From NCBI GenBank assembly GCA_018223415.1, contig JAGTTQ010000001.1, positions 2,770,365-2,834,364 on the forward strand: a stretch of DNA of 64,000 nucleotides. Direction: 5' to 3'. The stretch is from Eubacteriaceae bacterium Marseille-Q4139. GTDB taxonomy: Bacteria; Bacillota; Clostridia; Lachnospirales; Lachnospiraceae. The notes below the pieces were generated by a model. That model was given only the letters and a program-made list of their open reading frames with translations, was not told the origin of the DNA and searched no databases. This document shows positions 53,510-62,350 of this stretch, in pieces (position 1 is the first letter of the stretch; every line of letters begins with the position of its first letter). Both the position numbers and the translations under genes were made by a program.

Positions 53510-54538
53510 CTACTGCATCTGCTGGAGCTGCTGTTCCATCTGCTCGTAGATTTCGTTGAACATGGCGGCGTTTTCCGGGTCATTCATGAAGCTCGTAAAA
53601 GCCAGGACGTAGAGGAACTCGCCGATGCCTAAAAGGATGCAGATGATGCCGAGGACGATGCCTGCGATGGCCGTGCCGGAGAAAGGCTGTCCCTTTTTCG
53701 AGATCACGGCAAAGCTGACGGCGCCGACGCCCAGGATAATGGCGAGAGGGAAGGCGCAGCAGCAGAGGGTCAAAAGGCCGAGAATCCCGCAGGCCAGAGA
53801 GCCTGTGGCAAAGTTGTTCTTCGGCTTTTGCTGGCGCGGCTGACCGCCCGGCATGTTCCCGTTTCCGGGATTCTGGTATCCGCCGGGATGCGGCTGGCCG
53901 TACGGATCATAAGGGCCGTTTTGCCCGGGTGCGCCGTAATAGCCGCTCTGGTTTTGCTGCCCGTAGGGGTCATACTGGCCGGGGCCGCCGTAATATCCGC
54001 CGTGATTTTGCTGTCCATATGGGTCATAAGCGCCGTTCTGTCCCGGGGCGCCGTATCCGCCGTTCTGGTTTTGCTGTCCGTAGGGGTCATACTGACCGCC
54101 GGGCATGTTTCCGCCGCCGGGATTCTGGTACCCGCCGGGATTTTGCTGGCCGTAAGGGGCGTGCTGTCCGGGGCCGCCCGGATTCTGCCCATAGGGATCG
54201 TAGGGGCCGTACTGGCCGCCGGGCATGTTTCCGCCTCCGGGGTTCTGGTATCCGCCCTGATTTTGCTGCCCATAGGGGTCATACGGGCCGTTTTGTCCGG
54301 GTGTGCCATACTGCCCCTGGCTGTTCTGCTCTTTGGGGCCTGACGCCTGTCCGAAGGGATCCGGTGCCTGCTGCCAGGATTCCTGGCTGTGCCCGGCTTC
54401 CTGAGAACCCTGTCCGCTTTCATAAGACGTCCAGCCGTCTTCCTGTCTGTCCGTGCCAGTCTCCGGCCTTTTACTGCCGTCTGTCTCCGGCATGTTTTCC
54501 ATGCCGCCGTTATATTCGTTTCTATCCATATCTGCCAT
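53510..54538 (-). CDS. DUF4190-type membrane protein with Gly/Pro/Tyr/Gln-rich repeat region
   Basis: A 342-residue protein. Residues about 60-235 are low complexity: repeated DPYGQQN, GGYQNPGGGNMPGGQ and GAPGQNGPYDPYGQ units, almost free of hydrophobic residues. Two membrane helices follow (about 244-268 and 285-312), matching DUF4190 (FATGSLACGILGLLTLCCC ... GTAIAGIVLGIICILLGI), then a glutamine-rich tail ending QLQQMQ. The start at 54538 has AGGAGG nine bases upstream. Function is unknown; the repeat may form a flexible or self-associating intracellular domain. It is divergent from tex. Confidence 0.82.
   Translation of the reverse strand: MADMDRNEYNGGMENMPETDGSKRPETGTDRQEDGWTSYESGQGSQEAGHSQESWQQAPDPFGQASGPKEQNSQGQYGTPGQNGPYDPYGQQNQGGYQNPGGGNMPGGQYGPYDPYGQNPGGPGQHAPYGQQNPGGYQNPGGGNMPGGQYDPYGQQNQNGGYGAPGQNGAYDPYGQQNHGGYYGGPGQYDPYGQQNQSGYYGAPGQNGPYDPYGQPHPGGYQNPGNGNMPGGQPRQQKPKNNFATGSLACGILGLLTLCCCAFPLAIILGVGAVSFAVISKKGQPFSGTAIAGIVLGIICILLGIGEFLYVLAFTSFMNDPENAAMFNEIYEQMEQQLQQMQ
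53830..54330 (-). repeat. Degenerate tandem coding repeat
   Basis: The DNA for the Gly/Pro/Tyr/Gln-rich region is a series of related 30-60 base units (for example those encoding YQNPGGGNMPGGQY occur three times). Unit length varies, which points to slippage or recombination, so copy number may vary between strains. Confidence 0.75.
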
Positions 54539-54659
54539 AATTCCAGTCCTCCTGCGAGCCAGATAGCATAAGTTCAAAAGTATTTTCTGACGGCCTGCCG
54601 AAAGTGGCAGAACCGTATCCTCATTTTAACACGAACAGGGGGCCTTGTCCATATTTAAG

Positions 54660-54688
54660 TTGCATATCGCCCCCCTTTGAATTATAAT
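54660..54688 (+). promoter_or_regulatory. Predicted promoter of tex
   Basis: TTGCAT (54660-54665), 17 bases, TATAAT (54683-54688), about 48 bases before the tex start. Confidence 0.65.
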
Positions 54689-54736
54689 GAATAATGGAAC
54701 GCCGGACGCCCGGCGAAGGAATGAAGGAGCAGATAT

Positions 54737-56884
54737 ATGGATATTTTGAATGAACTTCAGCAGGAACTGGGCATCGCCCGGAGCCAGGCAGAAGCAGCAG
54801 TAAAACTGATTGACGAGGGAAACACGATCCCGTTTATCGCCAGGTACCGGAAGGAAATGACCGGCGCCTTAAACGATGAGGTGCTGAGGAACCTGGATGA
54901 GCGGTTAAAATATTTGAGAGGCCTCGAGGAGCGGAAAACCCAGGTGCTTTCTACGATTGAGGAACAGGGAAAGCTGACGCCGGAGTTAAAAAAGCAGATC
55001 GAGGAAGCCAGGACGTTAGTGGCCGTGGAAGACCTCTATCTCCCCTACCGTCCTAAGAGGAAGACGCGGGCCGGAATCGCAAAGGAAAAGGGGCTGGAAC
55101 CCCTGGCCGATACGATTGCCCTCCAGCTTTTAAGTGAGCCGCTTCCCGCGGCGGCAGCGGCCTATCTTTCCGAAGAAAAAGGCGTAAAAACAGCAGAAGA
55201 AGCCATTTCCGGTGCCATGGATATCCTGGCGGAGCGGATTTCTGAGAATGCAAAATACCGGGCCTATATCCGGAAGACGACGGCCGCCGAGGGGCTTATC
55301 AGTTCCGAGGCCAGGGATGAAAAGGCCGAATCGGTTTATGAAATGTATTACCATCATGAGGAGCCGGTGAAAAAATGTGCCGGCCACCGCGTCCTCGCCT
55401 TAAACCGCGGGGAAAAGGAAAAGTTCCTTACGGTAAAGATTCTGGCGCCGGAGGAAAAGATCTTAAGATATCTGGAAAAGCAGGTGATCGTCCGGGAGAA
55501 CCCCGTCACGTCCCCGGTCTTAAAGGAAGTCATCGAGGACAGCTACCGCCGCCTGATCGCCCCGGCCATCGAGCGGGAAATCCGAAACGACATGACGGAG
55601 AAGGCGGAGGACGGCGCCATCCATGTATTCGGGAAAAACTTAGAACAGCTTCTCATGCAGCCCCCGATCACCGGACAGGTGGTTCTCGGCTGGGATCCCG
55701 CCTTCCGTACCGGCTGCAAGTTAGCCGTCGTGGACGCCACGGGAAAGGTGCTCGATACGGTGGTGATCTACCCGACGGCGCCCCAGAACAGGGTGGCGGA
55801 AGCAAAGAAAGTCTTAAAGGACTTAATTGAAAAATACCATATTACCTTAATTTCCGTCGGAAACGGGACGGCTTCCAGGGAGTCGGAGCAGATCATCGCG
55901 GAATTTATAAAGGAAATCCCGGAGCATGTCCGCTACATCATCGTAAACGAGGCAGGCGCCTCCGTCTACTCGGCCAGCAAGCTGGCAACGGAGGAATTCC
56001 CGAAGTTTGACGTGGGCCAGAGAAGCGCCGTCTCCATTGCAAGGCGCCTTCAGGATCCTCTGGCGGAGCTTGTAAAAATTGATCCGAAATCCATCGGCGT
56101 CGGCCAGTACCAGCACGACATGAACCAGAAGCACTTAAGCGAGGCACTGGGAAATGTGGTGGAGGACTGTGTAAACAAGGTGGGCGTCGACTTAAACACG
56201 GCATCGGCGTCTTTGCTGGAATATATTTCCGGAATCACAAAGGCCATTGCCAAAAATATTGTCGCGTACCGGGAGGAAAACGGAGCGTTTACAAGCAGGA
56301 AACAGCTTTTAAAAGTATCGAAACTGGGGCCGAAGGCCTTCGAACAGTGCGCCGGCTTCATGCGGATTTCTGATGGTGAGAATCCTCTGGATGCCACGTC
56401 CGTCCACCCGGAAAGCTACGGGGCGGCCGCAGAACTCTTAAAGCGCCTGGGATATCAGCCGGAGGAAATGAAAAAAGGCGGCCTTTCAGGGCTTGGAAAG
56501 AAAATTCCGAATTATAAGAAAATGGCAGACGAACTGGGAATCGGCGAGCTGACGCTCCGGGACATCGTATCGGAGCTTGAAAAGCCGGCCAGGGACCCGA
56601 GAGAGGAGATGCCGAAGCCGATTTTAAGGACGGATGTCCTGGAGATGAAGGACTTAAAGCCCGGCATGATTTTAAAGGGCACGGTCCGAAACGTCATCGA
56701 CTTCGGGGCCTTCGTGGACATCGGTGTCCACCAGGACGGGCTGGTACATATTTCCGAAATGTCGGAAAAATTCATCCGCCATCCCTTAGAGGCCGTCAGC
56801 GTCGGCGACATCGTGGACGTGAAGGTGCTCCAGGCGGACACGGTGAAAAAACGGATCTCGCTTTCAATGAAAATTAAAAAATAA
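54737..56884 (+). CDS. tex: Tex family RNA-binding transcription accessory protein
   Basis: A 715-residue Tex protein: N-terminal helical region with AAVKLIDEGNTIPFIARYRKEMTGAL, a YqgF/RuvX-like RNase H domain (GWDPAFRTGCKLAVVDATG, about 320-430), helix-hairpin-helix motifs (NTASASLLEYISGITKAIAKNIVAYRE) and a C-terminal S1 RNA-binding domain (LKPGMILKGTVRNVIDFGAFVDIGVHQDGLVHIS). It binds RNA and affects transcription and RNA decay; precise role varies. Length and order are normal. The promoter is clear, and the MalY/PatB gene follows by 15 bases. Confidence 0.95.
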   Translation: MDILNELQQELGIARSQAEAAVKLIDEGNTIPFIARYRKEMTGALNDEVLRNLDERLKYLRGLEERKTQVLSTIEEQGKLTPELKKQIEEARTLVAVEDLYLPYRPKRKTRAGIAKEKGLEPLADTIALQLLSEPLPAAAAAYLSEEKGVKTAEEAISGAMDILAERISENAKYRAYIRKTTAAEGLISSEARDEKAESVYEMYYHHEEPVKKCAGHRVLALNRGEKEKFLTVKILAPEEKILRYLEKQVIVRENPVTSPVLKEVIEDSYRRLIAPAIEREIRNDMTEKAEDGAIHVFGKNLEQLLMQPPITGQVVLGWDPAFRTGCKLAVVDATGKVLDTVVIYPTAPQNRVAEAKKVLKDLIEKYHITLISVGNGTASRESEQIIAEFIKEIPEHVRYIIVNEAGASVYSASKLATEEFPKFDVGQRSAVSIARRLQDPLAELVKIDPKSIGVGQYQHDMNQKHLSEALGNVVEDCVNKVGVDLNTASASLLEYISGITKAIAKNIVAYREENGAFTSRKQLLKVSKLGPKAFEQCAGFMRISDGENPLDATSVHPESYGAAAELLKRLGYQPEEMKKGGLSGLGKKIPNYKKMADELGIGELTLRDIVSELEKPARDPREEMPKPILRTDVLEMKDLKPGMILKGTVRNVIDFGAFVDIGVHQDGLVHISEMSEKFIRHPLEAVSVGDIVDVKVLQADTVKKRISLSMKIKK

Positions 56885-56899
56885 ATGGAGGGGTAAGAC

Positions 56900-58081
56900 A
56901 TGAAGTACAATTTTGACGAAATCGTAGACAGAAGCGGAACCTTTGCATCCAAGGTGGAGCGCCTTCCCAAAGGGGCTCCGGCAGATTCCCTGGCCCTCTG
57001 GGTTGCAGACATGGATTTTCCGTGCGCTGAGCCGATTATCCGTGCGCTCCACGAGCGTATCGACAGGAAAATTTTCGGCTACACGGTCTATGACACCGAA
57101 GAATGCCGCGGGACGGTGGTTCAGTGGTTCAAGAGACGCTACGGCTGGGAAGAGAGCGAAGAGAACCTGTTCTTCTGCCCGGGCATCGTTTCGGCGTATG
57201 CAGTTCTTTTAAACCTTTTAACAGAAGAGGGAGACGGCGTCGTGATCCAGAGGCCGATCTACTACCCATTCACCATGAAGGCCAAGAGCAACAACCGTGT
57301 GATCGTGGACAATCCGTTAATCTATGAGAACGGCACCTACCGGATGGACTACGAAGACCTGGAGAAAAAGATGGCAGATCCGGCCAACAAGGTACTCGTG
57401 TTCTGCAGCCCCCACAACCCGACGGGACGCGTCTGGAGCGAGGAAGAGATCAAAAAAGTCGTGGAAATCTGCAAAAAATATGACAAATGGATCATCTGCG
57501 ACGAGATCCACTGCGACCTCTTAAGAAAGGGCGTCGTCCATCATCCGATCCTCAAGGTATGCCCGGAATACTCCGACCATATCGCCGTCTGCACGGCTCC
57601 CAGCAAGACCTTCAACCTGGCAGGCATGAAGACCTCCAACATCGTGATCCGCAACAAGGAGCTCCAGAAGCGCTGGAAGGAGCTGCTTGACGACAAGCTT
57701 TCCATGGGCGGCGCTTCCACGTTAGGGCTTACGGCTATGATTGCAGCTTACACAGAGGGCGACGAGTGGCTGGATCAGGTGAATGAATACATCGAGGGCA
57801 ACTTAAACTATATCGACAGTTTCTTAAAGGAGCACATGCCGAAGGCCCATCTCGTCCCGACGGAAGGAACGTATCTGGCCTGGATTGACTTCAACGAGTA
57901 TGTCCACGGCGACGCCGAGAAGTTAGAGGAGCTGATGCACAAGGCCAAGGTGGCTCTCGACGAGGGCTATATCTTCGGCGAGGCCGGAAGAGGCTTTGAG
58001 CGCATCAACGTGGCGTCTGCCCGCAGCGTCATCGAGGACTGTATGAACCGGATCAAGAGCGTTCTGGAGCCGGAGCAGTAG
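56900..58081 (+). CDS. MalY/PatB family pyridoxal-phosphate enzyme (cystathionine beta-lyase-like)
   Basis: A 393-residue fold-type I PLP enzyme. It starts FDEIVDRSGTFASKVERL, has LWVADMDFPCAEPI, HNPTGRVWSEEEI and ICDEIHCDLL (PLP-phenol aspartate), and SKTFNLAGMKTSN with the Schiff-base lysine. MalY/PatB proteins cleave C-S bonds in cystathionine or cysteine conjugates, giving homocysteine or thiols plus pyruvate. It could feed methionine synthesis or release sulfide. RBS GGAGGGG before the ATG. Aminotransferase activity is the alternative. Confidence 0.93.
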   Translation: MKYNFDEIVDRSGTFASKVERLPKGAPADSLALWVADMDFPCAEPIIRALHERIDRKIFGYTVYDTEECRGTVVQWFKRRYGWEESEENLFFCPGIVSAYAVLLNLLTEEGDGVVIQRPIYYPFTMKAKSNNRVIVDNPLIYENGTYRMDYEDLEKKMADPANKVLVFCSPHNPTGRVWSEEEIKKVVEICKKYDKWIICDEIHCDLLRKGVVHHPILKVCPEYSDHIAVCTAPSKTFNLAGMKTSNIVIRNKELQKRWKELLDDKLSMGGASTLGLTAMIAAYTEGDEWLDQVNEYIEGNLNYIDSFLKEHMPKAHLVPTEGTYLAWIDFNEYVHGDAEKLEELMHKAKVALDEGYIFGEAGRGFERINVASARSVIEDCMNRIKSVLEPEQ

Positions 58082-58094
58082 GCAGAGGTGAGGA

Positions 58095-58589
58095 ATGAAG
58101 TTCAGTGTTAAAATGACGGCAAAGGATTTGTTTGACTTTTCCATGTACAATTCGTACAGCGGCGCCATGGGGCTGTTCAACGTGATATGCACGTTTGCAG
58201 CCCTGGTGCTGTTAATCGTGACCTGGGGCTCCACGGATGTGTACCAGAAAGTGCTTTTAGCGTTCTGCATGCTGATTTTTACGGTGATCCAGCCGGCGAT
58301 GCTGCATTTTAAATCAAAAAAGCAGGCGGAGATGCACGGATTTTCCACGCCGGTGAACCTGACTTTGACCGATGAGAAGATTGCGGTAGAGCAGGCCGGC
58401 GTCGAGGGGGAAATCCTCTGGAGCCAGGTCTGGAAGGCGGCGCGGATCCCGTCCATGTTTATTTTAAAGGTGGGGCCGAGCCATGCGTACCTGCTGCCGA
58501 ATGCGGCTGTTGAGGGACGTGAAGAGGAGCTTCTTGCCCTCTTAAAGAAAAACCTTCCGGAAAAGAAAACGAAAGGACTTAAGGCATGA
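58095..58589 (+). CDS. YcxB-like membrane protein
   Basis: A 164-residue protein with two adjacent membrane helices (about 30-45 and 54-70) and a C-terminal beta-rich cytoplasmic part containing TLTDEKIAVEQAGVEGEILWSQVWKAARIPSMFIL. It fits the YcxB-like family of unknown function. Starts 13 bases after the MalY/PatB stop and overlaps tsaE by four bases, so it is carried in the same transcript. No catalytic residue can be named. Confidence 0.8.
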   Translation: MKFSVKMTAKDLFDFSMYNSYSGAMGLFNVICTFAALVLLIVTWGSTDVYQKVLLAFCMLIFTVIQPAMLHFKSKKQAEMHGFSTPVNLTLTDEKIAVEQAGVEGEILWSQVWKAARIPSMFILKVGPSHAYLLPNAAVEGREEELLALLKKNLPEKKTKGLKA

Positions 58590-59011
58590 TAATAGAAAGC
58601 TTTGAACCTGGGGATACTTATGCATTGGGAAAGAAGCTCGGGGAACAGGCAAAGCCGGGGGATGTGTTCTGTTTAAACGGGGATCTCGGCGTGGGGAAAA
58701 CCGTGTTCACCCAGGGGTTTGCGGCCGGCCTGGGGATTACGGAGCCGGTGAACAGCCCGACCTTTACGATTGTCCAGCAGTACGACGGCGGCCGTCTGCC
58801 CTTTTACCACTTCGACGTGTACCGGATCGGCGACGTGGAAGAGATGGAAGAGGTGGGCTACGAGGACTGCTTCTATGGCGACGGCGTGACCCTGATTGAA
58901 TGGGCCGGTCTGATTTCAGAGATCCTGCCGGAGACGGCGGTGTCCGTGACAATCGAAAAGGAGCTTGAAAAGGGGTTCGATTACAGGAAGATCACAGTGG
59001 AGGGAAGATGA
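58586..59011 (+). CDS. tsaE: tRNA threonylcarbamoyladenosine biosynthesis ATPase TsaE
   Basis: A 141-residue P-loop protein required, with TsaB and TsaD, for the t6A modification at position 37 of ANN-decoding tRNAs. Walker A GDLGVGKT at 32-39, NSPTFTIVQQY, and FYHFDVYRI plus LIEWAGLI in the second half are family hallmarks. It regulates release of the TsaBD complex. tsaB starts just after its stop, and tsaD lies at the window end; rimI is between them, a common Firmicute order. Confidence 0.95.
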   Translation: MIIESFEPGDTYALGKKLGEQAKPGDVFCLNGDLGVGKTVFTQGFAAGLGITEPVNSPTFTIVQQYDGGRLPFYHFDVYRIGDVEEMEEVGYEDCFYGDGVTLIEWAGLISEILPETAVSVTIEKELEKGFDYRKITVEGR

Positions 59012-59012
59012 C

Positions 59013-59726
59013 ATGCGGATTCTGGGAATTGAAAGCTCGTCCCTTGTGGCATCGGTGGCCATCGTGGAGGACGGCGTAACCATGGGGGAATATACCGTCA
59101 ATTTTAAAAAGACCCATTCGCAGACCCTGCTTCCGATGATCGACGAGCTGGTGAAAATGCTTGGGATTTCTTTAGACAGCCTGGACGCGATAGCCGTTTC
59201 CGGCGGCCCCGGCTCCTTTACAGGGCTTCGGATCGGCTCGGCGACGGCCAAGGGGCTTGGATTTGCGCTGAAAAAGCCGCTCATCCATGTTCCGACGTTA
59301 GAGGCCACGGCCTACAACCTGTTCGGCGTGCCGGGGCTCATCTGCCCGATCATGGATGCGAAGCGGAACCAGGTTTACACAGGGCTTTACCGGTTTGAGG
59401 ACGAGTTTGCCGTTGTGTCGGATCAGGAGGCCATGGATATGGGCGAGCTGATCGAAAAACTGAACGCCATGGGAGAGCGCGTCATCTTTTTGGGCGACGG
59501 CGTCCCCGTGTACAGGAAGCAGATCGAGGAGAAGCTGACCGTGCCGTTTTCCTTTGCACCGGCCAATACAAACCGTCAGCGGGGCGCCTCCGTGGCAGCC
59601 CTCGGGTGCAGATATTTTGAGCAGGGAAAGACGGAGAGCGCCGCGGAGCACATGCCGGACTACTTAAGAAAATCCCAGGCAGAACGGGAACGGGAAGAAC
59701 GCGAGAGAGCGGCAGAGCAGGGATAA
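59013..59726 (+). CDS. tsaB: tRNA threonylcarbamoyladenosine biosynthesis protein TsaB
   Basis: A 237-residue actin-fold partner of TsaD. It begins MRILGIESSSLVASVAIVEDG and contains LLPMIDELVKMLGISLDSLDAIAVSGGPGSFTGLRIGSATAKGLG, the family signature. Start at ATG 59013, nine bases after GGAGG; it follows the tsaE stop by one base. The C-terminal tail (RKSQAEREREERERAAEQG) is an unusually charged extension. It acts in the cytoplasm as a heterodimer with TsaD. Confidence 0.95.
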   Translation: MRILGIESSSLVASVAIVEDGVTMGEYTVNFKKTHSQTLLPMIDELVKMLGISLDSLDAIAVSGGPGSFTGLRIGSATAKGLGFALKKPLIHVPTLEATAYNLFGVPGLICPIMDAKRNQVYTGLYRFEDEFAVVSDQEAMDMGELIEKLNAMGERVIFLGDGVPVYRKQIEEKLTVPFSFAPANTNRQRGASVAALGCRYFEQGKTESAAEHMPDYLRKSQAEREREERERAAEQG

Positions 59727-59754
59727 ATGGAAAAGAAAGGTGGTGGCGGCTGCG

Positions 59755-59889
59755 ATGGATCTCAGCTTTATCATGATATTTTTCGGCTTCATCATCCTTC
59801 TTGTCCTGATTGTGGCGGCTGTGACCGTTGGTACGGTCTCGAGCTGCTTCGGTGCCATTCAGGATGATGAGGACGGAGAAGAAGTATAA
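59755..59889 (+). CDS. Small membrane protein, 44 residues
   Basis: A short frame MDLSFIMIFFGFIILLVLI then VAAVTVGTVSSCFGAIQDDEDGEEV. It has one hydrophobic helix (about 4-30) and an acidic tail. It lies between tsaB and the next gene on the same strand, with AAAGGTGG upstream; a GTG at 59740 is an alternative start. Function is unknown. The hydrophobic N-terminus and location suggest a real small protein, but coding is not proven. Confidence 0.5.
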   Translation: MDLSFIMIFFGFIILLVLIVAAVTVGTVSSCFGAIQDDEDGEEV

Positions 59890-59918
59890 ATTATTCTTTA
59901 AAAAGAGGAGGTTTTGCT

Positions 59919-60278
59919 GTGAATAAGGAAGTTCTGGAATTTGTAGCGGAAAAGACGAAGGAAATGATCGGTTCGGCCACATGCAGCAAAGAGGCAAAGG
60001 AAGCCGGACAGGCATGGCTGGATGCCATTGGAACGGAGAAAGAGGCAGAGGCGACGAAGGCCTACATTGCCGAGCTGGAGGGCGACATCATGCCGGTGGA
60101 CATGCTCATAAGCTTTGCGGAGTCGGAAGCAGGGAGCCAGCTTTTCGGTGCGGAAAAGGCAAAAGAAGTGGCAGCCCATGCAAAGGCAATCAAGGCAGAC
60201 GGCGCGCGCTACTGCGACTGCCCGGCCTGTGCGGCAGCAGAAGCCATCCTTGAGAAAAAAGAAAGCATGCTTGCATAA
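59919..60278 (+). CDS. Conserved hypothetical protein with CDCPAC motif
   Basis: A 119-residue soluble, helical and acidic protein beginning MNKEVLEFVAEKTKEMIGSATC, with IMPVDMLISFAESEAGSQLFG and a Cys-rich stretch YCDCPACAAAEAILEKK near the end (Cys at about 99, 101 and 104). The cysteines may hold a metal. Proteins of this pattern are annotated loosely as Hsp90-like in related genomes, but I see no Hsp90 domain. RBS AGGAGG eight bases upstream. A terminator follows. Confidence 0.78.
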   Translation: MNKEVLEFVAEKTKEMIGSATCSKEAKEAGQAWLDAIGTEKEAEATKAYIAELEGDIMPVDMLISFAESEAGSQLFGAEKAKEVAAHAKAIKADGARYCDCPACAAAEAILEKKESMLA

Positions 60279-60294
60279 GAGAACAGGACATTTG

Positions 60295-60322
60295 AGCCGG
60301 GGAGCGCAGTTTCCCCGGCTCG
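60295..60322. terminator. Terminator between convergent genes
   Basis: Arms GAGCCGGGGA and TCCCCGGCTC, then GTTTCTTTT on the plus strand. Confidence 0.8.
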
Positions 60323-60331
60323 TTTCTTTTA

Positions 60332-61579
60332 TCATGGGAGCCGTTCTGCCTTGATTTCCGTCAGGTACCCGCCCGCAAGGGAAAAGGGGATGAGAGAAAG
60401 CGGCGCCTCCGTGTGGATATGGCATTTGATAAGGTCCACGCCCTCGGCAATGACGGCGCTGTCGCCCGAGGCGGTCAGGGTTTTTTTCAGGTGCTCAGAA
60501 AGCCCGGCGTCCGCGGCGTCCTTAAGGACAGAAAATTCAGTGCAGAAGCGCGGACGGGTATTTTCAGACTGACTGAGCGTTCGATTCTGGCCTTCGCTTT
60601 CCCTGGCCCATGCTTCGTCCGGCCCCTGAAAACAGACCTTCCGGTACGCACCGTGGGAGACGGCGAGAAAGTCAAGAAGCGGCGTTTCCGAAAGGCAGAA
60701 GGATAACACTTCCCGCGGCTGATCTGAAAAGACCTGACAGCGGAGCGAAGCGCCGGTATCCATAACGACAACCTGCTCTCCAAAGGCCTTTAACGCTTTT
60801 TCCATGGACTCCGGCGTCCTGGAGCCCAGCCTGTTTTCCGATGTGAAGGTGATCCGGTAGGTGATGATTCCCTCGGCCGCCCTGGCGCTCTCCGTATTCT
60901 TTTCCATAAAAACGAATGCGCCGGCGCCGTCCGCTTCATCCCAGTCATCCTTCAGGATACCCTTTCCGGAAAAAACATGTCCAAGTCCCTCGATAAGCAG
61001 GCAGTAGCCCTTCGCACCGGCGTCGACGACGCCTGTCTCCTTAAGGGCGCTTAACCGCCTTGTGGAGTTTTTTAGGGAAACGGCGGCAGAAGCCTGAAGG
61101 CAGTCCCAAACCTCTAAAAGCCCGGCGTCCGGCGACCGTTTCAGAAGACGCGCGGCATCGGCGGCGCTTTCCCGGCAGGCCGTGAGGATTGTCCCTTCGG
61201 CCGGCTGCGCGACGGCGCGGTAGGCGAGCGCTGCCCCGCATGCCAACCCGCGCACAAGATCGGCGGGGGAAGCTGTTTCCCTGTCTGCCAGCTCTTTTGC
61301 AAGGCCGCGGAAAATGAGAGATAAGATTGCTCCGGAATTCCCGCGGGAGCCTCTTAACATGGCGGCTGCTGCTGTCAGAGCTACCTCTTTTACCGTACAG
61401 CTTTCGGGAAGGCGGAGAAGCTGTCCTTTGGCGGCTCCAAGGGTCACGGCCATGTTGGAGCCGGTGTCGCTGTCCGGCACGGGAAACACGTTGATGCGGT
61501 TTAGTTCCATCCGTCTTGAAGAAATCAGATTGGCGGCGTTTATGATGCCGTCCCGGAGCATGGCTCCGCTCACTTCCAT
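60332..61579 (-). CDS. DAK2 domain protein (YloV/FakA-like)
   Basis: A 415-residue protein. The N-terminal Dak2 domain (about 6-200) carries NRINVFPVPDSDTGSNMAVTLGAA and RGSRGNSGAILSLIFRG, the ATP/glycerone-binding motifs of the DhaL/FakA family. The usual PDGDTG is PDSDTG here. A second domain (about 230-415) resembles the C-terminal part of FakA. FakA phosphorylates fatty acids with FakB; that assignment is likely but a shorter, Ser-substituted homologue may differ. Clear AGGGGG before the ATG. Divergent from rimI. Confidence 0.85.
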   Translation of the reverse strand: MEVSGAMLRDGIINAANLISSRRMELNRINVFPVPDSDTGSNMAVTLGAAKGQLLRLPESCTVKEVALTAAAAMLRGSRGNSGAILSLIFRGLAKELADRETASPADLVRGLACGAALAYRAVAQPAEGTILTACRESAADAARLLKRSPDAGLLEVWDCLQASAAVSLKNSTRRLSALKETGVVDAGAKGYCLLIEGLGHVFSGKGILKDDWDEADGAGAFVFMEKNTESARAAEGIITYRITFTSENRLGSRTPESMEKALKAFGEQVVVMDTGASLRCQVFSDQPREVLSFCLSETPLLDFLAVSHGAYRKVCFQGPDEAWARESEGQNRTLSQSENTRPRFCTEFSVLKDAADAGLSEHLKKTLTASGDSAVIAEGVDLIKCHIHTEAPLSLIPFSLAGGYLTEIKAERLP

Positions 61580-61802
61580 AAAAATTCCCCCTTTGTGTGT
61601 TTTCAGGTTTTCAATCGCAAACTAACAATGATAGTTATTGTGTCTCCAGTATAGCGGATTCCGGTATTTTTGGCAAGATGCGCCGGAAAAAAGTATTTCT
61701 GTACAATGGGCCGCAAATCTGGTACAATACTGCCATGTTCGATTGATCGAAGGGGCGGGGCGCAGGACGTCCCGTTTGGGTTTGAAAGAGAGGTCATGGC
61801 AG

Positions 61803-62249
61803 ATGACGGTGCATTTAAAAAAACTGGTTCCTGACGATATCCCGGAGTTGGTTTCCATAGAACAGGAGTGCTTTTCCGATCCCTGGTCGGAGGGGCTTCT
61901 TTCGGCGCTCTTTGAAAGCGCGTTTGACGAGACCTGGGTTCTCAGGCTGGATGACGGCACGGCGGCCGGCTATATCAATCTCCGGTTCCTGGCCGGCGAG
62001 GGGGAGCTGATGCGGATTGCCGTCCGCCCCGAATGCCGCGGCCGGGGATATTCGAGAAAAATGATGGAACAGATGGTAAAATCTGCTGAGGAAAAGCAGG
62101 TGCACGACATGACCCTCGAGGTGCGCGCGGGGAACCTGGCGGCCATAAACCTTTATAAATCCTATGGTTTCAGAAAAGAGGCCGTCAGGAAGAACTATTA
62201 CCACGATCCCGACGAGGACGCGTTCATCATGTGGCGTCGTCCGGCATGA
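61803..62249 (+). CDS. rimI: Ribosomal protein S18-alanine N-acetyltransferase
   Basis: A 148-residue GNAT enzyme that acetylates the N-terminus of ribosomal protein S18. It has SIEQECFSDPWSEGLL near residue 20, the acetyl-CoA loop IAVRPECRGRGYSRKMMEQM, EVRAGNLAAINLYKSYGFRKEAVRKNYY and EDAFIMWR, all usual for RimI. It sits between tsaB and tsaD, its normal companions. The ATG at 61803 is used; the frame runs back to 61638 through the promoter region. RBS GAGAGG is 12 bases upstream, slightly far. Confidence 0.9.
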   Translation: MTVHLKKLVPDDIPELVSIEQECFSDPWSEGLLSALFESAFDETWVLRLDDGTAAGYINLRFLAGEGELMRIAVRPECRGRGYSRKMMEQMVKSAEEKQVHDMTLEVRAGNLAAINLYKSYGFRKEAVRKNYYHDPDEDAFIMWRRPA

Positions 62250-62350
62250 AAGAATTACCACTTAAATCCGACGATTTTTCCGCTATAATGTAGGGGTACC
62301 CGGCAGGCGGGCCGGAATCAGAGCAAAGGATGCGGAAAGGTGAGGATAGC

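Noticed and set aside
60332..61579. Dihydroxyacetone kinase DhaL
   Set aside because: The protein is twice the DhaL length and no dhaK or dhaM is present; YloV/FakA-like is the better fit.
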